Shown: positions 54,001-63,191, numbered from the stretch's first letter. The stretch: DNA of 64,000 nt from Salinilacustrithrix sp034522155 (GCA_034522155.1 JAXHLP010000002.1:124001-188000), one strand, 5' to 3'. Made by a program: numbers and translations. The notes: generated by a model from the sequence alone, not told the origin.

Positions 54001-57000
54001 TCACCTCACGAGGTTGCCGAAGCGGTGGAGCGTCTCGCTCACCGCCTGTTCCCGAAGGTAGTGGGCCAGCTCCAGTCGGCCGCTGCGGGTGACCGGGTCG
54101 TCGACGAGGTGGATGTTCCGCTCGTTCGCGGCCCGGCGAACGGCGTCGTTGATCGGGCCCAGCACGCGGACACGGTGGACGGGCAGCCACGCGAGGCGCT
54201 CGGCGAAGCTCTCGTGGTCCTCCTGTGGTTCCCACGATTCGATGAGCGGCACCCCGCAACGCGCCGCCGCGGCCCGGACCCGTTCCACGTGCTCCGTCGG
54301 GGTCCCCAGGGCGACGCGCAGCCCGACCGCGGGCAGGGGACGGTAACGGAACACGTTGGCCTCGCAGAACAGGTCGGTGGGGTCGTGGCCGCGACCGAAG
54401 TGCTCGATCCACCAATGATCGTCGTCAGCCAGCGCAGCCTCGAACCACTCGCCGGGCCGGGTGGTCGACGGCTCTGACGTCGCGATCCAACGGCCGAGTT
54501 GGGCGACGTAGTTGGGTCCGCCGGCCTTGTGGCCGGGGCCGACCGACGATGCCTTCCATCCGCCGAAGGGTTGCCGGTTGACGATGGCACCGGTCATCCC
54601 GCGGTTGACGTACGCGTTGCCGACCTCGACCCGCTCGGCCCACACGTTGATCTCGTCGGGATCGAGCGACTGCAGACCGCCGGTGAGACCGTACCGGCTC
54701 GAGTTCTGGAGGTGGATCGCCTCGTCGAGCGAGTCGGCGCGCATCAGGCCGAGGACGGGGCCGAAGCACTCGGTCCGGTGGAACCACGAGTCGGGTTCGA
54801 CCCCGAGGCGCACACCCGGCTGCCACATCTGCGGACCGAGTCGGCGTGGCGCCGCCAGCCACGCCTCGCCCGGTTCCAGGCTGGTCAGGCCACGGCGGAG
54901 GTCGAGGCCGGGCGGGGCGATGAGCCCGTTCACGACGGTGCGAAGATCGGTGGCATGGCCCACGCAGAGGGTCTCCACCGCGTCGCGGAGCTGGCGTCGG
55001 AAGCGCTCCGACTCATACACCTCGCCCACGCAGATGGCCAGGCTCGCCGCCGAGCACTTCTGCCCCGCGTGCCCGAACGCCGATGCCACCAGGTCGTTCA
55101 CCGCGAGGTCGAGATCGGCGTTCGGCGTGATGACCATCGCGTTCTTGCCCGACGTCTCGGCGAACAACCGCAGGTCGGGTCGCCACGACCGGAACAGCTC
55201 GGCCGTCTCGTAGGCGCCGGTGAGGATGACCGCGTCGGCGCCGGTGACCAGGCGACGGCCGACCTCGTTCTCCGGGGCGCGCACGAAGTGCAGGCCGTCG
55301 TCGGGGATGCCGGCGGACCAGCAGCACTCGGCGACGATCTCGGCACAGCGCGGCGTCTCGGGCGCAGGCTTGAGCACCACCGCGTTGCCGGCTGCCAGCG
55401 CCGCGACCGTCCCGCCGGTGGGGATGGCGACCGGGAAGTTCCACGGCGGGATGACGGCCACCACACCGAGCGGCTCGAACCGTGCGCCTTCGGCGTGCAG
55501 GTCCAGGGCGCGTTCGGCGTAGTAGCGGGTGAAGTCGATGGCTTCACAGATCTCGGGGTCGGCCTCGGCGATGGTCTTGGCGCCCTCGTGGACCATGGCG
55601 TGCAGCAGGTCGGCTCGTCGGCGGTCGAGCTCGTCGGCTACGGCCCACAGCCGGTCGCGGCGCTCCGACGGGTCGAGTGAACCCCAGGCGACCTGCCCGG
55701 CGCGAGCAGCCCGCAGTCGCGACTCCATCGACACCAGCGAGTCGTCGATCTCGGCTGACGGCGTCGGTGTCGGTGCCTCGACCGCGGCACGTGCCCAGTC
55801 GCGGTTGGCCGGCAGCGTCGTGTCGGTCTCCGGGTCGTTCGCGAAGCCCGGGGGTGGGTCGTGCGCCCGCGCGGTGCGGTCGAGCGTCCGGCGGCGGCCG
55901 CTGGGAACTCCCCACCGCCGGTCGACTGCTCGTCGGAACGCGTCCTCCTGCTCGGCGAAGGCCGCGGTACCCGGTCGGAGCCCGCGCAACGAACGGACGA
56001 AGTTGCCGCGCGCCGCGTTCTCCTCCAGCCGGCGGAACAGGTAGCTGATGGCCACGTCGAAGTCGGCGGGATCGACGATCGGGGTGTAGAGGAGCAGACC
56101 GTCGCGGGCGTCCGCGATCGTTCGCGCATGGGTGGGCGCCATCCCCTCGAGCATCTCGACTTCGATGCGGTGGGCCACCCCGCGTTCCTCGGCGACGAGC
56201 GTGGCGAACGCCAGGTCGAACAGGTTGTGGCTTCCGATGCCGAGGCGGACCGCTCCGGAGCGCTCGGGAGTGAGGACCCAATCGAGGCACCGCTTGAAGT
56301 TGGCGTCGGTGTCGGCCTTGCTCGGATACGGCGCCTGCTCCCAGTCGTGCATGGCCGCGTCGACCCGCTCCATGGCCAGGTTGGCGCCCTTGACGACGCG
56401 GACCTTGATGCCCGCACCACCGCGTGCCGCGCGGTCGTTCGCCCACAGCACCAGCTCCTGTAGTGCGGGGAACGAGTCGGGGAGATACGCCTGCAGCACG
56501 ATCCCCGCGTCGACGTGGAGGAATTCGGGCTCGTCGAGCACGCGCCGGAACGCCGCCAGGGTCAGCTCCAGATCGTCGTACTCCTCCATGTCGAGGTTGA
56601 CGAATGTGTCGTGGCCCTCGGTCGCCCGCCATACGGCGCGCAGGCGGTCACAGATCCGGTCGAGGCTGTGGTCCCATGCCCAGTGATTGAGCTGGGAGGC
56701 GACCGCGGTGATCTTCACGGAGACGTAGTCGATGTTCGGGTCGGCCAGCAGCGCGGTGGTGGCCGCGAGGCGCCGTTCCGCCTCGCGCTCGCCGAGCACG
56801 GCTTCGCCGAGCAGGTTCACGTTCAGCGAGAAACCGGACCGTCGCCGGGCACCGAGGTGGTGGTCGAGTGCCCGTTCGTTCGCGTCGACGATCAGGTGTC
56901 CCACCATCTGGCGCATGCGTCGGTGGGCGAGGGGCATGACGATCCTCGGCAGCTTCGGGCCCAATCGGGCGCCCGCATGCAGGAGCGCGCGGTCGAGTCG

Positions 57001-57261
57001 CGACAGGAACGATGGCAGAGGGTTCTGGGCGACGAGCGAGCGGAGCTGGCCGGCTGCCACCGCGTGGTCGTCGGGCCGGATGACACGGTCGACGAACCGC
57101 ATCGTGAAGGTGACGCCGTCCGGATCCTCGATCAGGTCGTGGAGGCGGTCGGAGGCCTCCTGCTCGTCCTCGTCGACCGTGAGGCTCTGATCGAGCCACT
57201 CGACGACCCGCTCGACCGCACGATCGGTGATCGCCGGGTCGAGCGGAGGCGTGTCGGGCAC
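54001..57261 (-). CDS. putA: Bifunctional proline dehydrogenase / P5C dehydrogenase
   Basis: The 1086-residue protein joins a proline dehydrogenase half (VSVKITAVASQLNHWAWDHS, VRLGIGSHNLFDLAFA, IEVEMLEGMAP) to an aldehyde dehydrogenase half (VVAVIPPWNFPVAIPTGG, catalytic Glu in ETSGKNAMVI, catalytic Cys in GHAGQKCSAAS). It turns proline into glutamate and would channel the intermediate. There is no DNA-binding ribbon-helix-helix domain. GTG at 57261 overlaps the end of the YbaK gene by the spacing; a longer frame exists upstream. Confidence 0.93.
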   Translation of the reverse strand: MPDTPPLDPAITDRAVERVVEWLDQSLTVDEDEQEASDRLHDLIEDPDGVTFTMRFVDRVIRPDDHAVAAGQLRSLVAQNPLPSFLSRLDRALLHAGARLGPKLPRIVMPLAHRRMRQMVGHLIVDANERALDHHLGARRRSGFSLNVNLLGEAVLGEREAERRLAATTALLADPNIDYVSVKITAVASQLNHWAWDHSLDRICDRLRAVWRATEGHDTFVNLDMEEYDDLELTLAAFRRVLDEPEFLHVDAGIVLQAYLPDSFPALQELVLWANDRAARGGAGIKVRVVKGANLAMERVDAAMHDWEQAPYPSKADTDANFKRCLDWVLTPERSGAVRLGIGSHNLFDLAFATLVAEERGVAHRIEVEMLEGMAPTHARTIADARDGLLLYTPIVDPADFDVAISYLFRRLEENAARGNFVRSLRGLRPGTAAFAEQEDAFRRAVDRRWGVPSGRRRTLDRTARAHDPPPGFANDPETDTTLPANRDWARAAVEAPTPTPSAEIDDSLVSMESRLRAARAGQVAWGSLDPSERRDRLWAVADELDRRRADLLHAMVHEGAKTIAEADPEICEAIDFTRYYAERALDLHAEGARFEPLGVVAVIPPWNFPVAIPTGGTVAALAAGNAVVLKPAPETPRCAEIVAECCWSAGIPDDGLHFVRAPENEVGRRLVTGADAVILTGAYETAELFRSWRPDLRLFAETSGKNAMVITPNADLDLAVNDLVASAFGHAGQKCSAASLAICVGEVYESERFRRQLRDAVETLCVGHATDLRTVVNGLIAPPGLDLRRGLTSLEPGEAWLAAPRRLGPQMWQPGVRLGVEPDSWFHRTECFGPVLGLMRADSLDEAIHLQNSSRYGLTGGLQSLDPDEINVWAERVEVGNAYVNRGMTGAIVNRQPFGGWKASSVGPGHKAGGPNYVAQLGRWIATSEPSTTRPGEWFEAALADDDHWWIEHFGRGHDPTDLFCEANVFRYRPLPAVGLRVALGTPTEHVERVRAAAARCGVPLIESWEPQEDHESFAERLAWLPVHRVRVLGPINDAVRRAANERNIHLVDDPVTRSGRLELAHYLREQAVSETLHRFGNLVR

Positions 57262-57262
57262 G

Positions 57263-57751
57263 TCAACGACTCTCGCGCGCTGCCGGGGCCGCCAGTGGCG
57301 CGACGGTTGCGCCGGTGACCTCGAGCAGGTCGCCAGCCGACAGCGTGAGCTCGAGGCCGCGACGCCCGCCGCTGACATGAACCGTCCCGTGCGCGACCAA
57401 TGCCTCGTCCACGAACAACTCGAGGCGGCGCTGATGCCCGAGTGGGGCAATACCACCCACGACGAACCCGGTGACGCGCTCGGCGTCGGCGGGCTCGCTC
57501 AGGCGCGCCTTCTTGGCGCCGGCGGCACGGGCCAGGGCCTTGAGGTCGAGTCGGGTGTCGACGGCGACGACCGCCACGACGAACTGGTCATCGGCAGCAG
57601 CCACCAGTGTCTTGCCGGTTGCGGCTGGTTCGATCCCGAGTGATGCGACGACGGCGTCGCCGAAGCTGCCGTCAGGCGGCACGTCGTACTCGATGGTCTC
57701 GTAGCTCACCCCGGCGGCATCGAGCGCGAGGGTCGCCGGCGTGGCCGACAC
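57263..57751 (-). CDS. YbaK/EbsC-family Cys-tRNA(Pro) deacylase
   Basis: The 162-residue protein matches YbaK: an early YETIEYDVPPDGSFGDAVV, KTLVAAADDQFVVAVV, ALARAAGAKKARLS and VTGFVVGGIAPLGH. It hydrolyses mischarged Cys-tRNA(Pro). The GTG start touches the stop of the small zinc-finger gene, and putA starts one base after its end, so three genes form a minus-strand unit. Confidence 0.9.
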   Translation of the reverse strand: MSATPATLALDAAGVSYETIEYDVPPDGSFGDAVVASLGIEPAATGKTLVAAADDQFVVAVVAVDTRLDLKALARAAGAKKARLSEPADAERVTGFVVGGIAPLGHQRRLELFVDEALVAHGTVHVSGGRRGLELTLSAGDLLEVTGATVAPLAAPAARESR

Positions 57752-57928
57752 TCAGAGCGGCTTGGGGTCGTTGGGATCCGAGTCGCCGCCCTCCTCGATG
57801 ATGACCTCGCCCTCGTCGCGGTCCTTCTCTCTGACGCGACCGGGATGGTCGGCCTCGAGGTGGGCGCTCAGTTCCCACTTGGCCTGGTAGCGGAGCTCGC
57901 AGAACGGGCACTGGTGGACCGCGCTCAT
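57752..57928 (-). CDS. 58-residue C2H2 zinc-finger protein
   Basis: The tiny protein contains CPFCELRYQAKWELSAHLEA followed by DH, a C-x2-C-x12-H-x4-H pattern with the Tyr/Leu core of a C2H2 finger, and an acidic tail. Stand-alone C2H2 fingers are uncommon in bacteria (Ros/MucR types are larger). An AGGAG site 6 bases ahead supports ATG at 57928 over ATG at 57934. Stop and the YbaK start are adjacent. Function unknown. Confidence 0.7.
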   Translation of the reverse strand: MSAVHQCPFCELRYQAKWELSAHLEADHPGRVREKDRDEGEVIIEEGGDSDPNDPKPL

Positions 57929-57953
57929 CGGCATCTCCTCAGCGCACGCACGC

Positions 57954-58517
57954 TCAGAGATCGTCGAGCCAGGCCGGGGCACGGTCGAGCAGGTAGTGCG
58001 ACACCGCGAGGCACCGGTCGAGGGTCTCACAGAGCTGCTCCTGGCCGAGGAACACCCGGGCCAGGGAGACCTCGACGCGGGCCACGATCGCCAGCGACCG
58101 TTCGGGGGCGTCGGTGACGGCGCCGTAGGAGTCGATGGCCGACACCTCGAGGGGCAGGTCGGGGCCGCCCTCACCGGCGAGCTCGGTGGCCAGCACCAGC
58201 AGGTCGGGGCCCATCGGCAGGGGTGGCAGCGCCCAGGTGAAGATGAGCGGGAAGTGGAAATCGTCGGGCGGGTCGTCCTCCTCGCCGATGGACAACAAGG
58301 TGTCCTCGAAGGCGAGCAGCACGCGTGGGTCGACGTCGAGCGCGAGGTGCAGGTCGAGCGGACCGCCGCACGCCTCGTCGGGGTGGAGGTCGACCTCCCA
58401 GGCCTGGCGGAGCGAGTAGGTCTCCACGAAGTGCCGCTCGTCGTGCACGTGGAACCCGTGGTCGACGGCGTGGTCCTTCAGATCGGCCACGAAGCCGTGC
58501 ACATCGATGGACGCCAT
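57954..58517 (-). CDS. Actinobacterial hypothetical protein
   Basis: The 187-residue protein is soluble and acidic, with DLHPDEACGGPLDLHLALDVD and FHFPLIFTWALPPLPMGPDL as the most conserved-looking parts. I recognise no function. It starts the minus-strand unit with the zinc finger and YbaK genes. ATG at 58517 is chosen; an in-frame GTG at 58535 would add six residues. Confidence 0.7.
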   Translation of the reverse strand: MASIDVHGFVADLKDHAVDHGFHVHDERHFVETYSLRQAWEVDLHPDEACGGPLDLHLALDVDPRVLLAFEDTLLSIGEEDDPPDDFHFPLIFTWALPPLPMGPDLLVLATELAGEGGPDLPLEVSAIDSYGAVTDAPERSLAIVARVEVSLARVFLGQEQLCETLDRCLAVSHYLLDRAPAWLDDL

Positions 58518-58572
58518 GGCTGACAACTCTGCCACGCGATCGGCCGATCGGGGCCAGTCCTGCGGGCGCCGC

Positions 58573-58578
58573 TAGCGT
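58573..58578 (+). promoter_or_regulatory. -10 element for the IMPase gene
   Basis: TAGCGT, 9 bases before the ATG at 58588, no Shine-Dalgarno. Confidence 0.45.
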
Positions 58579-58587
58579 CGCCGGTCC

Positions 58588-59382
58588 ATGACCGACGACG
58601 AGCTGCTCGGTGTGCTCCACGATGCCGCTGACGCCGTGCGCCGGGCGCTCGACGGGCTCGGCGACTGGGGGTCGGCCGGTACTCGGGCCGGCCAATACCG
58701 CTCGGATCTCGTCGCGGACGAGGCATGCCTCGCCGTGCTCGACCGTGCCGGCCTCGGCTGGCTGAGCGAGGAGAGCGGGCTGGCGCACCCGGACCGCAAG
58801 CTGGTGATCGTGGTCGACCCGGTCGACGGGTCCACCAACGCGAGCTGCGGCATCCCGTGGTACGCCACGAGCCTGTGCGCCGTCGATGCCGATGGGGAAC
58901 GGGCGGCGCTGGTGGTGAACCAGGCGAGCGGTCGTCGCTACGAGGCGCGCCGGGGAGGTGGTGCGACGGTGGACGGTTCTCCGTTGCGTCCCGCGCCGCC
59001 CCGGTCGTTCGACGAGTCGGTTGTCGGTCTGTCGGGGTACCCGAACCGGTATCTCGGGTGGAAGCAGTTCCGGGTGCTCGGTGCCGCGGCACTGGATCTG
59101 TGCGCCGTCGCCGAGGGTGTCTTCGACGGCTACGTCGACTGCTCGCCGAGTGCCCACGGGAGCTGGGATCACGCCGCGGGTGCGTTGATTTGTCGGGAAG
59201 CCGGCGCGGTCGCGGTCGATGCCTTCGACCGCGACCTGCTGATCGTCGAGCACGCCGCACGCCGTACGCCGGTCGCCGCCTCCACCCCTGGGTTGCTCGC
59301 CGAGCTCGTGGCAGCTCGGAGGACATTGCGCTGGGAGGACGATCCGCCGGTACCCGGCGAGGTCGACACCACGCGCCGGTAG
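58588..59382 (+). CDS. Inositol monophosphatase family phosphatase
   Basis: The 264-residue protein has the metal motifs EE in LSEESG, DPVDGSTN and WDHAAGALICREAG. Family members remove phosphate from inositol phosphates, fructose-1,6-bisphosphate, histidinol phosphate or PAP; which one is unclear. Its stop codon doubles as a -10 hexamer for the Nudix gene 9 bases on. Confidence 0.88.
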   Translation: MTDDELLGVLHDAADAVRRALDGLGDWGSAGTRAGQYRSDLVADEACLAVLDRAGLGWLSEESGLAHPDRKLVIVVDPVDGSTNASCGIPWYATSLCAVDADGERAALVVNQASGRRYEARRGGGATVDGSPLRPAPPRSFDESVVGLSGYPNRYLGWKQFRVLGAAALDLCAVAEGVFDGYVDCSPSAHGSWDHAAGALICREAGAVAVDAFDRDLLIVEHAARRTPVAASTPGLLAELVAARRTLRWEDDPPVPGEVDTTRR

Positions 59383-59385
59383 GAT
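59380..59385 (+). promoter_or_regulatory. -10 element for the Nudix gene, overlapping a stop codon
   Basis: TAGGAT starts with the TAG stop of the IMPase gene and ends 6 bases before the GTG of the Nudix gene. Confidence 0.5.
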
Positions 59386-59391
59386 CCGCCA

Positions 59392-59919
59392 GTGGCCTCC
59401 CTTTACCGCGTCGCGCTGGGGCTGTTCGGTCGCCTCCCCCGCAGATTCCGCCGTCGCGTCGTCCGGTTGATCTCGCCGTCGTACACCGTCGGTGCGATGT
59501 GCTTCATCGAGCGAGGCGATGGCGCGCTCCTGCTCGTCCGGCATTCCTACCGCGACCGGTGGGGTGTGCCCGGCGGCTTGCTCCAGCGGGGCGAGGACGT
59601 CGAGGACGGTGTACGACGAGAGGTCGACGAGGAGGTCGGTCTCAGCGTCGAGCTCCTCGGCGAACCGGCGGTTGTCGTCGACGCGCAGCCCCAGCGCGTC
59701 GACGTGGTGTTTCGAGCCCGACCCATCGACCCGACCTCGTGGACGGCCGAAACCGTCACACCCCGGTCCGCCGAGATCCTCGAGGCCCAGTGGTACCACC
59801 CCGACCAGCTCCCCGAGCTGCAGTTCGAGACCGCCGACGCGCTGATGACGCTGGCGCGGTCGGACACCTCGACGGTGGAGCGGCGTCTGCCGGACCCGGT
59901 CTGGCCCCGGCTTGACTAG
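59392..59919 (+). CDS. Nudix hydrolase
   Basis: The 175-residue protein has a basic, amphipathic N-terminus (about residues 1-30) and a full Nudix box, GGLLQRGEDVEDGVRREV followed by DEEVGL. The substrate is some nucleoside diphosphate derivative that cannot be read from the sequence. GTG start behind TAGGAT. It overlaps the next gene, the MFS transporter, by 8 bases. Confidence 0.88.
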   Translation: MASLYRVALGLFGRLPRRFRRRVVRLISPSYTVGAMCFIERGDGALLLVRHSYRDRWGVPGGLLQRGEDVEDGVRREVDEEVGLSVELLGEPAVVVDAQPQRVDVVFRARPIDPTSWTAETVTPRSAEILEAQWYHPDQLPELQFETADALMTLARSDTSTVERRLPDPVWPRLD

Positions 59920-61132
59920 CCGCGCGGCGCGCCCCGCCGCCGGACGCGATCGGGCCTGGCTGCCGCCCGAGGCCCGGTACCCGGTCGCGGCGTCGACCGG
60001 TGGTCTCGCGGTTGGTGCCATCCCGCTGTTCCTGGTCGGAGCGCTCTCCACGTCGATGGGCGACGACCTCGGTTTCGGGCCGGCAGGCACCGGCGCTGCG
60101 CTGGCGGTCTTCTTCGCCGTGGCGGGGATGGCCGGCCTTCCGATCGGCGCAGTGACCGATCGTATCGGCGCCCCGGCGGCGATGCGGGTCGGAGCGACCC
60201 TGTCGGGCCTGTGCACGCTGGCGATCGGGACCCTCGCCGACTCGCTCACCCACGTGATGCTCGCCCTGGTCGTCGGCGGGCTCGCCATCGCGTTCGTCGA
60301 CACCGGTGCGTCGGAGTGGTTCGCGGCGACGGTGCCGGGACGACGCCAGGGCACGGCGTTCGGGATCAAGGAGGCGAGCGTGCCCGCCGCGTCGCTCTTC
60401 GCCGGTCTCTCCCTGCCGCTGCTCGCCTCCACCTTCGACTGGCGGGTGGTGTTCGTGGTCGGCGCGCTGTTCTCGCCCGTGGTCTGGTTCGTCGTACCCT
60501 CCGAGCCGATCTCGGCCACCGTCCGGACGCAACCTCCGGGCGGACGAGCGCGGTGGAAGCCGCTCGTGCTCTTCGGCGTCGGTGTCGCGGTCGGCACTTC
60601 GGCCGCGACGGCCGCGCCGACGTTTCTGGTTCCGGCATTCGAGGATCGTGGCTGGGACGCTTCTGCCGCCGGTGTGCTGCTCGCGGTCTCGAGCCTGGGG
60701 AGCATCCTGTTCCGCATCAGCCTGGGTCGGGTGACCGACCGGGTGCCCGGCTCGATGTGGACGTTCACGTCGGCGACGATGGCCGTCGGTGCCGTCGGCG
60801 CGGCACTGCTCGCGCTCCCCACCGACGGCCCCGTCATCGTCGTGGGTGCGTTCCTGGTGGTCGCACTCGGTTGGGGCTGGACCGGACTGGCCTTCCACGC
60901 CGTGCTGACTTCGACGCGCGACCGTCCCGCGCTCGGCGCGGGCCTCGTGCTCGGCGGACTCTCGCTCGGTGGCGCCGCGGGGCCGTCCGTGTTCGGCGCG
61001 CTGGCCGACGCGACCTCGTACACCACGTCGTGGCTGGTGTCGTCGGTCGCGCTCGCCCTGGGGGGCGTGCTCACGGACATCGCCCGCCGCTGGCTGCGGC
61101 GCACGAGCCCGGCGGTGGTGGCCGAGATCTGA
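59912..61132 (+). CDS. MFS transporter
   Basis: This 406-residue major facilitator has about 12 membrane helices in two halves, with the loop motif PIGAVTDRIGAPAAM between helices 2 and 3 (motif A like). GLRCLAIAFVDTG-type helices suggest a drug or metabolite exporter, substrate unknown. The TTG start lies inside the end of the Nudix gene. Confidence 0.82.
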   Translation: MTSRAARPAAGRDRAWLPPEARYPVAASTGGLAVGAIPLFLVGALSTSMGDDLGFGPAGTGAALAVFFAVAGMAGLPIGAVTDRIGAPAAMRVGATLSGLCTLAIGTLADSLTHVMLALVVGGLAIAFVDTGASEWFAATVPGRRQGTAFGIKEASVPAASLFAGLSLPLLASTFDWRVVFVVGALFSPVVWFVVPSEPISATVRTQPPGGRARWKPLVLFGVGVAVGTSAATAAPTFLVPAFEDRGWDASAAGVLLAVSSLGSILFRISLGRVTDRVPGSMWTFTSATMAVGAVGAALLALPTDGPVIVVGAFLVVALGWGWTGLAFHAVLTSTRDRPALGAGLVLGGLSLGGAAGPSVFGALADATSYTTSWLVSSVALALGGVLTDIARRWLRRTSPAVVAEI

Positions 61133-61244
61133 GGAGCGTGCTGAGCATCCCGCAACCGGCCACGGGCGCAGCTCGCTGACCAGCGGTTTCGCAAGGACGA
61201 GCGGCTCGATTCTCGTATTGCTCAGCATGTTCCTCGGCTGGTGT

Positions 61245-62251
61245 CTAGACGGCCAGGGCCCGGCCCCGCGCGCTGGGGGAGCAGGGGTGGCGCAGCTTGG
61301 TGAGCGCCTTGGACTCGATCTGGCGGATGCGCTTCGCGCGTCAGCTCGAAGTGCCGCCCGACCTCGTCGAGGGTGAGCGGCCGCTCGCCGACGAGGCCGA
61401 ACCGGAGCTCGAGCACCTCGCGCTCGCGGTCGGAGAGCGTGTGGAGCAGGTTGCGCAGCGCGATCCGCTCGAGACTGGCGGCGGCAACGTCGAAGGGCAC
61501 CTCTGCGTTCTCGTCGGGGAGCAGGTCGCCGAACTCGGTGGCGTCCTCGCCGACCGCCGCCGACAGGGAGATCACGTCGGTGGTGGCGCCGAGGGCGGTC
61601 ACGACCTTGTCGACCGGCATGCCGGTGAGCTCGGACAGCTCCTCGGCGGTGGGCTCGCGCCCGAGCTCCTTGAGCAGGGTGCCCGACGCCTTGGACAGCG
61701 TGGTGAGGGTGTCGACCACGTGCGAGGGAAGCCGGATGGTGCGGCCCTTGTCGGCGACACCGTGCGCCGATGGCCTGACGGATCCACCAGGTGGCGTAGG
61801 TGGAGAACTTGAAGCCCTTGCGGTGGTCGAACTTCTCGACCGCGCGGATCAGGCCGAGGTTGCCCTCCTGGATCAGGTCGAGCAGCGGCAACCCGGTGGA
61901 CTGGTAGCGCTTGGCGATCGACACGACGAGCCGAAGGTTCGACTGGATGAAGCGCTGCTTGGCCTTGGTGGCGTTGCGGACGTCGCGTCGCAGCCGGGCA
62001 CGCTCGGCCGGCGTCAGCGACTCCGGCTCCTCCAGCAGTGTCTCGGCGTCGTGGCCGGCTTCGATCTGGCGGGCCAGCTCGATCTCCTGGGCCGCGTCGA
62101 GCAGCGGATACTGCCCGATCTCGGTGAGGTAGCGGCCGACGAGGTCGTCGGGTCCACGCGCCCCCGATGACCGTTTCGCTTGGCTGCGGCCACCGTCACC
62201 TCCCATTCGTCGGCTCGGTGCCTCGGGATCTTGAGTTGCACGGTCGTGCAC
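61245..62251 (-). pseudogene. Second sigma-70 factor, two apparent single-base insertions
   Basis: The first part has LVGRYLTEIGQYPLLDAAQE (region 1.2), NLRLVVSIAKRYQSTG and FSTYATWWIRQAIG (region 2) in one frame. After an extra base near 61766 the frame continues with a HVVDTLTTLSKASGTLLKEL segment and TLSDREREVLELRFGL. A second extra base near 61320 leads to the region 4.2 helix RIRQIESKALTKLRHP. Removing both bases gives a 334-residue HrdB/SigB-like group 2 factor. The start may be GTG at 62251 or ATG at 62206. Confidence 0.75.
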
Positions 62252-62264
62252 TCGCTGGGAATCG

Positions 62265-62270
62265 ACGGTA
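62265..62270 (-). promoter_or_regulatory. Candidate -10 element of the second sigma gene
   Basis: TACCGT on the minus strand, 13 bases before GTG at 62251. Confidence 0.35.
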
Positions 62271-62456
62271 GCGAGGTGGGTTGCGCGTGCATCGTGGATA
62301 CCCCGAGATCCCCCGAGATTCAGCGAACCGTGACCGGAGGAACCCGGTCACGCACCACTGAGGTCGGCTCACCGCCTCTCGGTCCGGCGGCCTCAGCGGT
62401 CCGCTGGACGACCGCACCTAGCGAAACGGCGGCCGTCAAAGCAGACTGTCGCTCCC

Positions 62457-62530
62457 GGGCGCGTAGCTCAGTTGGCTAGAGCGCTTCCCTTACAAGGAAG
62501 ATGTCGGGGGTTCGAGTCCCTCCGCGCCCA
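62457..62530 (+). tRNA. tRNA-Val (anticodon TAC)
   Basis: The 74-base cloverleaf has acceptor GGGCGCG / CGCGCCC, anticodon loop CTTACAA with TAC, and GGTTCGAGT T-loop; discriminator A, no encoded CCA. It lies between the second sigma gene and a decayed right end. Confidence 0.95.
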
Positions 62531-62611
62531 CTGGTCTACCTGTGGAAATGCTTCTGAGCGGGCCCCGCAGTCGTTGCGCAAGCGGTGAACCCTGGACAGG
62601 ATAGGTTCGAG

Positions 62612-62772
62612 ATGAACGAGACTGCGCAAGGCGAGAAACTCGCTCACAGTTCTGCCGGCCGATGAAGCGGCGAGGTTCGCTCGCCCGCTGCCTCGCGACG
62701 ACGATCTTGTGCTCGACGGCATCACCGATGGAGGAGTGGGAGGCGTTCGACCGAGCAATCTCGGAGTGTTGA
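62612..62772 (+). pseudogene. Small acidic protein gene with two apparent insertions
   Basis: Removing single bases near 62645 and 62721 gives a 52-residue protein starting MNETAQGEKLAH and containing PADEAARFARPLPRDDD and DEEWEAFDRAISEC. A TAGGTT hexamer 4 bases before the ATG is a probable promoter. It looks like a small regulatory or antitoxin-type protein, but I cannot name a family. It converges on the next small gene with 6 bases between. Confidence 0.45.
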
Positions 62773-62778
62773 GGCGAG

Positions 62779-62926
62779 CTACTCCTCGAGAGAAGCGAGG
62801 AATGCGCGTCCCTCTTCCTCGTCGACGCCCTCGATGAGCATCAGCGCCTCGATGCAGGCGGCAGCCGGGCGAGCTCGTCGGTAGCAGCTCTTCAACGTCG
62901 AGCTCGAGGTGGTCGTGGTTGCTCAT
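62779..62926 (-). pseudogene. Small acidic protein gene with one apparent insertion
   Basis: Removing one base near 62867 yields a 48-residue acidic protein, MSNHDHLELDVEELLPTSSP followed by AAACIEALMLIEGVDEEEGR and AFLASLEE. It ends tail to tail with the preceding small gene. Function unknown; the pair could be a toxin-antitoxin-like module but both are too short and neutral in motifs to say. Confidence 0.45.
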
Positions 62927-62990
62927 CGCCTCGATCGTACGGGCGAGAGTGCCCGATCATTGTCAGAGAATCGGAAGCGACCTCACTCGA

Positions 62991-63191
62991 ATGGAGCCCT
63001 CACCGATCACCACGCTGCTGCCCCTGCTGAGCGCCGTCGTCGGTGGCGGGCAGGTTGGCAACGATGATCGCGGAGAGCCGCATACGCCAGAGGTCGTCGA
63101 TTGGCTCGCCGATGCCGGGTTCACCGACGCGTCCCACATCCCCCTGCCCAAGTCCCCCGGCTACAGCCTCATGGTTGACCGCAAGCAGTAA
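62991..63191 (+). pseudogene. C-terminal remnant of an O-methyltransferase-like protein
   Basis: The 66 codons end EVVDWLADAGFTDASHIPLP followed by KSPGYSLMV, the closing strands of many SAM-dependent methyltransferases with a dimerisation domain. The catalytic core is absent upstream, so this is a truncated fragment. Confidence 0.5.

Noticed and set aside
62301..62319. Two adjacent CCCCGAGAT copies as a possible iteron or regulator site
   Set aside because: Only two short copies in a 205-base spacer, with no origin-like or promoter context.
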